DNA from: Desulfobacterales bacterium | GTDB taxonomy: Bacteria; Desulfobacterota; Desulfobacteria; Desulfobacterales; 4be13 | Length of the DNA stretch: 6,540 nt | NCBI GenBank assembly: GCA_029934695.1 | Contig: JAOZLU010000142.1 | Span: forward strand, 1 to 6,540 | Direction: 5' to 3' | Part shown: one piece after another, positions 1 to 6,200 of the stretch | Position numbering within the stretch: the first letter of the stretch is position 1 | How the letters are laid out: each line of letters begins with the position of its first letter | Made by a program: the position numbers and the translations under genes | Notes under the pieces: model-generated | The model's input: only the letters and a program-made list of their open reading frames with translations | Databases searched by the model: none | Told to the model about the DNA's origin: nothing

Positions 1-53
1 TGATGTTTGATGTTTGATGTTTGATGTTTGATGTTTGATGTTTGATGTTTGAT
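1..53. repeat. Heptanucleotide tandem repeat (TGATGTT), 7.6 copies
   Basis: Seven perfect head-to-tail copies of TGATGTT fill bases 1-49, followed by a partial TGAT before unique sequence starts at 54. The tract may extend beyond the left edge of the window. Because 7 is not divisible by 3, every forward frame cycles through the same seven codons and meets TGA once per 21 bases. The reverse strand is open in all frames and would read as a repeated N-I-K-H-Q-T-S peptide. The same unit recurs at the right end of the window over the end of carB. Such tracts usually arise and change length by replication slippage; no function can be read from it here. Confidence 0.97.
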
Positions 54-89
54 ATACAACTGGCATTTTCTTTTAAGAGACTGATTTTA

Positions 90-106
90 TTCAATTTTCG
101 ATTGAA
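90..106. other. Small AT-rich inverted repeat upstream of the promoter
   Basis: TTCAAT (90-95) and ATTGAA (101-106) form a perfect 6-bp stem around a 5-base loop, about 50 bp upstream of the predicted -35 box. No T-run follows on either strand, so it is not a convincing terminator. It could be an operator for a dimeric regulator, or it could be chance in AT-rich DNA. Confidence 0.3.
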
Positions 107-155
107 CTGGACATATCACCATTTTTTCAGCCTTTACTATAAATTGGATATTGAG

Positions 156-184
156 TTGACAGCATACCTTGCTTAAAGTATAAA
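156..184 (+). promoter_or_regulatory. Sigma70-type promoter for the carA operon
   Basis: A perfect -35 box TTGACA lies at 156-161 and a TATAAA -10 box (5 of 6 to consensus) at 179-184, separated by the optimal 17 bp. Transcription would start near 190-192, leaving an untranslated leader of about 285 nt before the carA ATG at 477. It is the only strong promoter match I found in the window and it points at carA. With 2 bp between carA and the methyltransferase gene, it could drive all four genes. The assignment is by consensus only; start-site mapping would settle it. Confidence 0.75.
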
Positions 185-235
185 TCTTTGATCTTAGGAT
201 ATTATTTTGCTGAAAAAATTTTACCGATTTTGCAG

Positions 236-254
236 GGCAAATTTGTAATTTGCC
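236..254. other. Hairpin GGCAAAT / ATTTGCC in the carA leader
   Basis: GGCAAAT (236-242) and ATTTGCC (248-254) form a perfect 7-bp stem around a 5-base TTGTA loop. A weaker neighbour at 260-278 pairs GTG with CAC and ATT with AAT, with two bulged bases on the 3' side. No U-run follows either one, so they are not intrinsic terminators. Confidence 0.5.
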
Positions 255-313
255 AATATGTGATTTGCAAAATCGCACTAATGCGGCACTTTATAAGTTC
301 GTCCCTTTTGCCC

Positions 314-421
314 GGCCTGGATTGTCAAATCCAAGCCGCCGGATTTAGCAATCCGGCGGGAGCAGAGGGCCTGGATTGTCAAATCCAAGCCGCCGGATTT
401 GGCAATCCGGCGGGAGCAGAG
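314..421. repeat. 54-bp tandem repeat, two units, each with two hairpins
   Basis: Unit 1 (314-367) and unit 2 (368-421) are identical except for A347 versus G401. Each unit has a small hairpin, TGGATT-GTCA-AATCCA (318-333 and 372-387). It also has a large GC-rich one, a 10-bp stem CCGCCGGATT / AATCCGGCGG around a TAGC or TGGC loop (336-359 and 390-413). The single difference falls in the loop, so pairing is untouched. A broken third copy of the unit start (GGCCTGGATT) follows at 426-435, and the join forms the palindrome GGCCGGCC at 422-429. The layout resembles REP/BIME-type palindromic elements, but no REP-associated transposase is in the window. Confidence 0.93.
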
Positions 422-449
422 GGCCGGCCTGGATTTTTATAACTTTATT

Positions 450-455
450 TATAAT
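450..455 (+). promoter_or_regulatory. Possible second, carA-proximal -10 box
   Basis: A perfect TATAAT lies 21 bases upstream of the carA ATG, within the AT-rich run after the tandem repeats. The expected -35 position falls in the GC-rich broken repeat copy and has no good TTGACA match, nor is there an extended TGn motif. It could be a weak or activator-dependent promoter giving a short leader of about 15 nt, or a chance match in AT-rich DNA. Confidence 0.22.
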
Positions 456-476
456 AAAAGCGACGTGATCTTTACC

Positions 477-1604
477 ATGAAAGCATTGTTAGCACTTGAA
501 GACGGGCGCATCTTTGACTGTCGCTCTTTTACAGGCTCCGGGGAAACTTGGGGGGAAATTGTGTTTAACACGAGCATGACCGGATATCAGGAAGTGCTTA
601 CTGACCCATCTTACAGAGGCCAGATGGTGACTATGACCTATCCCCTGATTGGCAATTACGGGGTCAACCCGAAGGATATTGAGTCTGACCGGATACAGGT
701 TTCAGCATTTCTGGTCAGGGAGTATCAGCATTTTCCAAGCAATTTCAGATCAACTTCCACCCTTGCAGGCTACCTGAAACAACAGGGGATCATGGGCGTA
801 GAGGAACTGGACACCCGTGCATTGACAAGGCATATCCGAAATGCCGGAGCCATGCGGTCCTTTATTTCCACAGAAGACCTTGATCCATCATCCCTTGTAA
901 AAAGAGCCGGAAAAATTCCGAGCATGAAGGGGCAGGATCTTGCAAAAGCGGTTTCAACAACGATGCTGTATTATTGGACAGATGGGAAGCCAGTCTCCTG
1001 TAATGACAGCATATTGGACATGACCTTATGGAAACGCAAAGGAAAAAAGCATTCTGTCGTTGCTTTTGACTTTGGAATCAAATATAATATTTTAAGATGC
1101 TTGGAATTGGCAGGGTGTGAAATCATTGTAGTGCCGGGTTCAACCGGTTCTGACACAATAAAAGCAATGAAGCCGGATGGCATTTTTCTTTCAAACGGTC
1201 CTGGTGATCCGGAACCGGTCACTTATGCCATTGAAACCATCCGGGAACTGCTGGGGTATTGTCCCATGTTCGGCATCTGCCTCGGGCACCAGATTCTGGG
1301 GCTTGCATTGGGCGGAAAGAGCTTTAAACTGAAATTCGGGCATCGAGGGGCCAACCAGCCAGTGAAAAATCTTCTGACCGGGCGCATTGAAATTACATCT
1401 CAGAATCACGGCTTTGTGTTGGATACGGACAGCCTTGATGAAAATGATTTTGAAATCACCCATGTCAACCTGAATGATAACACTTTGGAAGGATTCAGAC
1501 ATCGGAAATATCCGGTTTTTGCGGTGCAGTATCATCCCGAAGCATCCCCGGGGCCGCATGATGCAAATTATCTTTTTGATGAGTTTAAGAAATTGATGAA
1601 ATAA
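477..1604 (+). CDS. carA: Carbamoyl-phosphate synthase small (glutaminase) subunit
   Basis: CarA hydrolyses glutamine and channels the ammonia to CarB for cytoplasmic carbamoyl phosphate synthesis, feeding pyrimidines and arginine. The 375-aa product is normal length. Residues 1 to about 150 form the family's N-terminal domain, with the typical FNTSMTGYQEVLTDPSY stretch and LDTRALTRHIR. From about residue 194 a class I glutamine amidotransferase domain follows: SNGPGDP, the nucleophile elbow GICLGH with Cys268, and YHPEASPGPHD with His353 and Glu355, matching the E. coli catalytic triad region. I chose ATG 477 because MKALLALEDG is where family members begin; the in-frame ATG at 399 would add 26 unconserved residues partly encoded by the leader repeat. 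No clear Shine-Dalgarno precedes it. Its partner carB is not adjacent: two restriction-modification genes intervene, the first starting 2 bp after the carA stop. Confidence 0.97.
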   Translation: MKALLALEDGRIFDCRSFTGSGETWGEIVFNTSMTGYQEVLTDPSYRGQMVTMTYPLIGNYGVNPKDIESDRIQVSAFLVREYQHFPSNFRSTSTLAGYLKQQGIMGVEELDTRALTRHIRNAGAMRSFISTEDLDPSSLVKRAGKIPSMKGQDLAKAVSTTMLYYWTDGKPVSCNDSILDMTLWKRKGKKHSVVAFDFGIKYNILRCLELAGCEIIVVPGSTGSDTIKAMKPDGIFLSNGPGDPEPVTYAIETIRELLGYCPMFGICLGHQILGLALGGKSFKLKFGHRGANQPVKNLLTGRIEITSQNHGFVLDTDSLDENDFEITHVNLNDNTLEGFRHRKYPVFAVQYHPEASPGPHDANYLFDEFKKLMK

Positions 1605-1606
1605 AA

Positions 1607-2482
1607 ATGAAAGACATGGAAACAATTATTCATCATGGCGATTGCGCGGAAATTCTTCATAACAACTTCGATGCCAATACGTTTGATTTGATTATTACTT
1701 CGCCTCCATACGCAGACAGCCGTTCAAAAACTTATGGCGGTATTAAGCCGGATGAGTATGTGAAATGGTTTTTACCTATCTCAAAGGAACTGCTAAGAGT
1801 ATTGAAGCCGGATGGTACTTTCATACTTAACATTAAGGAAAAAGCGGTCAATGGAGAACGACATACTTATGTTATTGAATTAATACTTGAAATGAAGAAG
1901 CATGGATGGCTATGGACTGAGGAGTTTATCTGGCACAAAAAGAACTGCTTTCCTGGCAAATGGCCGAACCGTTTCAGGGATTCGTGGGAACGCCTGCTTC
2001 AATTTAACAAATCTAAAAAATTTAATATGTATCAGGAGGCTGTGATGGTTCCTGTCGGAGATTGGGCAGATAACAGGTTGAAAAAGCTCAGTGATACTGA
2101 CAAAATTCGTGATAATGCAAAAAATAACAGCGGATTTGGTAAAAATGTTTCAAATTGGTTGGGGAGAAAATCGGTTTATCCGACTAATGTCCTTCATTTA
2201 GCAACAGAATGTAATAATCGTAAGCATAGTGCAGTATTTCCAAAATTTCTGCCCGAATGGTTTATCAAATTATTTACAAAAGAAAATGATTGGGTGCTTG
2301 ACCCCTTTCTCGGTTCAGGGACAACATCCGAAGTTGCTCAGATGATGGATAGAAATTCGGTGGGAATTGAAATTTTACCTGAAAATTATAAACTTGCCAA
2401 GGAGCGTACAGCGCACTTTCAAAATAAAATGTTTGAGAAAAAAGCTGAATATGAAACCAATTACACAGCAAGAAATAATTGA
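1607..2482 (+). CDS. Type II DNA methyltransferase of the N4-cytosine/N6-adenine class
   Basis: This 291-aa enzyme should methylate one base of a short DNA site and so protect the host from the endonuclease encoded next. The catalytic motif TSPPY is at residues 31-35, just after HHGDCAEIL, and the S-adenosylmethionine-binding motif DPFLGSGTT is near the C-terminus at 232-240. This order (catalytic motif first) is that of beta-class enzymes in the N6_N4_Mtase family (PF01555). TSPPY rather than DPPY favours N4-cytosine, but does not prove it. The specificity lies in the middle region and cannot be read by eye. ATG 1607 is 2 bp after the carA stop; ATG 1616 is an equally plausible start. Both lack a strong ribosome site, so translation may depend on coupling to carA. 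The gene looks intact and is clearly more AT-rich than carB. Confidence 0.9.
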   Translation: MKDMETIIHHGDCAEILHNNFDANTFDLIITSPPYADSRSKTYGGIKPDEYVKWFLPISKELLRVLKPDGTFILNIKEKAVNGERHTYVIELILEMKKHGWLWTEEFIWHKKNCFPGKWPNRFRDSWERLLQFNKSKKFNMYQEAVMVPVGDWADNRLKKLSDTDKIRDNAKNNSGFGKNVSNWLGRKSVYPTNVLHLATECNNRKHSAVFPKFLPEWFIKLFTKENDWVLDPFLGSGTTSEVAQMMDRNSVGIEILPENYKLAKERTAHFQNKMFEKKAEYETNYTARNN

Positions 2483-3188
2483 TTATGTCGAAAAAAATAT
2501 TCCAGATTTTCATCAGAACCGTTTGAAAAAGCTTAAGAAACTTAAACTGGATGAGGTTCTTAAACGAAAGAACCCTTATTTGTTCAAGGCAAAGAATATC
2601 AATAAGGCAAGTGATTTTATCAAAACAATTTTGGATGCATACCTATCATCTCAAGAAGAAGGCTTGTTTGGTGGTTTTTTGGAGGGATTGGCAATTTTCA
2701 TCTGTGATCGTGTTTATGGGGGAAGAAAATCTTCAGCAGAAGGAATTGACTTGGAATTTGAAAAAGATAAAATAAAATACATTGTATCAGTCAAATCGGG
2801 ACCGAATTGGGGAAATGCCAGCCAAATCAAAAAAATGAAGGATAATTTCAAAAAGGCAAAAAGGATATTGGGAACCAACGTCTCTTCTACTAAAGTTGTG
2901 GCAGTAAATGGCTGTTGTTATGGTAGGAACAAAGTTTATGATAAAGGTGATTATTTGAAATTGTGTGGACAACAATTTTGGGAATTCATTTCGGATAATA
3001 AGAATCTCTATACTGACATCATAGAACCTCTTGGGTATAGAGCGAAAGAAAAAAATGATGCATTTATAAAGGAATATGACAATGTAATTAACAAATTTTC
3101 TTTTAATTTTATGGAGAGGTTTTGTAATTCAGAAGGGGAAATTTTGTGGGAGAAAGTGGTTCAATTTAATTCAGAAAAATATAAATGA
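2451..3188 (+). CDS. Type II restriction endonuclease, PmeII/EcoO109I-like
   Basis: The predicted 245-aa endonuclease would cut unmethylated DNA at the site protected by the upstream methyltransferase. I recognise it by overall resemblance to endonucleases annotated as PmeII family, distantly like EcoO109I; this is from memory, without a search. A lysine-rich N-terminal segment (residues 21-40) is followed by a likely PD-(D/E)XK core: GID with Asp100, a beta-hairpin, then SVKSG with Lys115. Ser113 stands where many family members have the acidic residue; Glu78, Glu102 or Glu104 might contribute. ATG 2451 (MKPITQQEIIDY) is preferred over ATG 2367, whose 28 extra residues lie inside the methyltransferase frame and look unconserved. 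It overlaps the methyltransferase by 32 bp in another frame, suggesting coupled and delayed translation. Neither a controller (C) protein nor a Vsr gene is present. The target sequence cannot be deduced. Confidence 0.82.
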   Translation: MKPITQQEIIDYVEKNIPDFHQNRLKKLKKLKLDEVLKRKNPYLFKAKNINKASDFIKTILDAYLSSQEEGLFGGFLEGLAIFICDRVYGGRKSSAEGIDLEFEKDKIKYIVSVKSGPNWGNASQIKKMKDNFKKAKRILGTNVSSTKVVAVNGCCYGRNKVYDKGDYLKLCGQQFWEFISDNKNLYTDIIEPLGYRAKEKNDAFIKEYDNVINKFSFNFMERFCNSEGEILWEKVVQFNSEKYK

Positions 3189-3246
3189 TTAATTAACCGG
3201 CTGAAAGCTTTATAGAATTTTTATTGTAATACATTAATAGAATAAA
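3189..3246 (+). other. AT-rich gap between the endonuclease gene and carB
   Basis: These 58 bases hold no gene. There is no hairpin followed by a T-run, so no intrinsic terminator separates the restriction genes from carB, and read-through from upstream is expected. I also found no promoter with a good -35/-10 pair; TATAGA at 3211-3216 lacks a -35 partner at proper spacing. The last bases before carB lack a Shine-Dalgarno sequence. Confidence 0.5.
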
Positions 3247-6200
3247 ATGCCAAAACGCACTGACATAAACAAAATTCTTATCATCGGCGCCGGCCCGATC
3301 ATCATCAGCCAGGCCTGTGAGTTTGATTATTCCGGGACCCAGGCATGCAAGGCCCTGAAAGAAGAGGGCTATGAAGTGGTCCTTGTCAACAGCAATCCCG
3401 CGACCATTATGACCGACCCTGAAACCGCCCATCGGACGTATATCGAACCGGTCACGCCCGAAATGGCTGCAATGATCATTGAAAGAGAACACCCGGATGC
3501 CCTGCTTCCGACTCTGGGCGGACAGACCGGCCTCAACACAGCAGTGGCAGTGGCCGAAATGGGAGTGCTTGACAAATTCGGCGTGGAAATGATCGGCGCT
3601 TCCATTGAATCCATCCAAAAGGCCGAAGACCGGGATCTTTTCCGCAAAGCAATGAACAAAATCGGGCTTCGCATCCCCAAAAGCGGCATTGCAAATAATA
3701 TGGAAGCGTCCCGGGCAATTGCTCACGAGATCGGATATCCCATAATCATCCGACCCAGCTTTACTCTGGGCGGAACAGGCGGCGGGGTGGCTTACAACCC
3801 CGAAGAACTGGAAACACTCGCCAAGTCAGGACTGGACGCAAGTCTTATCACTCAGATCATGCTGGAAGAATCGGTTCTGGGGTGGAAGGAATACGAGCTT
3901 GAGGTCATGCGGGACAGAAATGACAATGTCTGCATTATCTGCTCCATTGAAAATATAGATCCCATGGGAGTCCACACAGGGGACAGCATCACAGTAGCAC
4001 CTGCCCAGACCCTCACCGACAGGGAATACCAGAAAATGCGGGATGCATCCATTGCCATCATGCGGGAGATCGGGGTGGACACCGGCGGCTCAAACGTCCA
4101 GTTTGCCGTCAATCCGGAAAACGGTGAAATGATCGTCGTGGAAATGAACCCGCGAGTATCACGCAGTTCAGCCCTTGCATCCAAGGCCACCGGGTACCCC
4201 ATTGCCAAAATAGCGGCCAAGCTGGCTGTGGGCTACACACTGGATGAAATTCCCAACGACATAACAGGGGAAACCCTGGCAGCCTTTGAGCCGACTCTGG
4301 ATTACTGCGTGGTCAAAATCCCGCGCTGGACCTTTGAAAAATTTCCCGAGACAGAAGATTATCTGACCACAGCCATGAAATCCGTGGGCGAAACCATGTC
4401 CATCGGCCGGACATTCAAAGAAGCCATGCAAAAAGGTCTGAGGTCCCTGGAAATCGGACGACACGGGTTTGGTGCAGATGGAAAAGATATTGAGGATGTT
4501 GAAGGAAAGCCGGCTGATCTGTCTGGAATCGAACAAAAACTGGCAACACCCAATTCCCAAAGAATTTTTTACCTGCGTTATGCCCTGCTCAACAAAATGT
4601 CTGTTCAGTCCATTTATGAACTGACAGGAATTGACCCGTGGTTTATTCATCAGTTCCGGCAGATCGTGGAATTGGAAACAGAGGTCAGAGGGCAGGGGGC
4701 AGGGGGCAACGGGCTTATATCACCGGACCTTTTGAAAAAAGCAAAATCCTGGGGATTTTCAGATATACAGCTGGCCTTTATGACTGGTTCCCAAGAGGAT
4801 GAAATAAAGAAACAGCGCAAGGAAATGGGGTTGCGTCCTGTTTACAAACTTGTGGATACCTGCGCGGCAGAATTCAAAGCCGCGACACCTTATTATTATT
4901 CCACTTATGAAACAGAAAGCGAAGCACGGGTTTCTGCTCCAGACAAAAAAAAGGTGATGATTCTGGGCGGCGGGCCCAACAGGATCGGTCAGGGGATTGA
5001 GTTTGATTACTGCTGTGTTCACGCGTCTTTTGCCCTTGGAGAAGAAGGGGTTGAAAGTATCATGGTCAACAGCAATCCCGAAACTGTAAGCACGGATTAC
5101 GACACATCCGACAAGCTCTATTTTGAGCCGCTGACCAAGGAGGATGTCCTTCACATTGTGGAAACAGAAAAACCTTACGGCATCATTGTTCAGTTCGGCG
5201 GTCAGACGCCTCTGAATCTTTCTGTCCCCCTGCATAAGGCAGGTGTTCCGATTCTGGGGACCCAGCCGGAAAGCATTGACCGGGCTGAAGACCGGGAACT
5301 TTTTCAGGCCATGCTGAAAAAACTGGACCTTGTCCAGCCGGCAAACGGCACGGCCATGAATATTGAAGATGCAAAGGCCGTTGCAGAGACAATCGGATAT
5401 CCCGTGATTGTGCGTCCGTCTTATGTGCTCGGTGGAAGAGCCATGAAAATTATTTATGACCGGAAAGACCTGGAAAATTTCATAAAGCTTGCCATCCTTG
5501 CCTCCCCGGGACATCCAATACTCATTGACAAATTTCTGGAAGAGGCGGTTGAAGTGGATGTGGACGCCATTTCCGACGGAAAAACCACCGTCATCGGGGG
5601 TATCATGGAGCATATTGAAGCAGCCGGGGTTCACTCCGGAGACTCTGCGTGTGTACTTCCGCCCCACAGCCTGTCAGGTTCTGTCATTGATGAAATCATC
5701 AGGGCCACAAAAGCCATGTCATCCGAACTGAATGTTGTCGGACTCATGAATGTGCAGTATGCCATAAAAAACGGACAACTGTTTGTCATTGAAGTCAATC
5801 CCAGGGCTTCCAGAACCATTCCCTTTGTCAGCAAGGCAACCGGCGTCCCTCTGGCAAAACTCGCCACAAAGGTGATGCTTGGCCGAACCCTGAAGGAACT
5901 GGGTCTTACGCGTGAAAAGATTCCCCCTTATGTTTCAGTGAAAGAGGCTGTCCTTCCCTTTGACAGATTCTCCGGCGTGGACACACTCCTCGGGCCTGAA
6001 ATGAAATCCACCGGAGAGGTCATGGGAATTGATTCGGAATTCGGGCCTGCCTATATCAAAGCCCAGTTGGGAGCAGAACAGAAACTGTCAGCCTCCGGTG
6101 TGGTCTGCATCAGTGTTCAGGACAATGACAAAGCAGCGGTGCTTCCTGTGGCATCCAAATTTCATGATTCAGGGTTTACCATCATGGCCACTCGCGGAAC

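Larger units (their letters stand above)
191..476 (+). promoter_or_regulatory. Long hairpin-rich 5' leader of carA
   Basis: This stretch between the predicted transcription start and carA holds no convincing gene. It contains, in order, a hairpin at 236-254, a bulged hairpin at about 260-278, and two copies of a 54-bp unit with two hairpins each (314-421). An AT-rich run then leads to the ATG. car operons are commonly controlled by pyrimidine or arginine supply, so an RNA-level role for a leader this long is possible. I see no recognisable riboswitch, PyrR-binding element or U-tailed attenuator, and the hairpins may simply be mobile or slippage-derived repeats lodged in the leader. Confidence 0.45.

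Noticed and set aside
87..278. Reverse-strand open frame of 63 codons left of carA
   Set aside because: It has no recognisable motif, covers the predicted + strand promoter, and its composition is that of AT-rich non-coding DNA.
336..413. GC-rich hairpins considered as intrinsic terminators or attenuators
   Set aside because: Neither 10-bp stem is followed by a T-run on the + strand; GGGAGCAGAG follows instead.
314..421. Two-unit repeat considered as a minimal CRISPR array
   Set aside because: The whole 54-bp unit is repeated, with no distinct spacer between conserved repeats, and no cas genes are present.
188..442. Open frame through the carA leader that could be a regulatory leader peptide, starting at TTG 188 and containing an 18-residue repeat
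   Set aside because: It starts at a rare TTG just before the predicted transcription start, has no ribosome site, and half of it is the 54-bp repeat, which stays in frame only because 54 is divisible by 3. The repeat is better explained by its hairpins. There is no run of Arg or pyrimidine-linked codons suggesting attenuation.
399..476. Upstream in-frame ATG that would extend CarA by 26 residues
   Set aside because: The added residues are partly encoded by the second repeat unit and do not resemble any CarA N-terminus; ATG 477 gives the family's usual start and length.
1607..3188. Possibility that the R-M pair is a decayed remnant
   Set aside because: Both frames are uninterrupted, of plausible full length, with TSPPY and DPFLGSGTT in the methyltransferase and Asp100/Lys115 in the endonuclease; nothing indicates truncation.
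1605..3246. Search for transposase, integrase or long inverted repeats at the cassette ends
   Set aside because: No mobile-element gene or terminal inverted repeat was seen; only the short A-rich near-match at the two junctions remains.
4759..5667. Reverse-strand open frame of 302 codons within carB
   Set aside because: It lies opposite a highly conserved part of carB, and its sequence is the antisense shadow of that gene with no family features.
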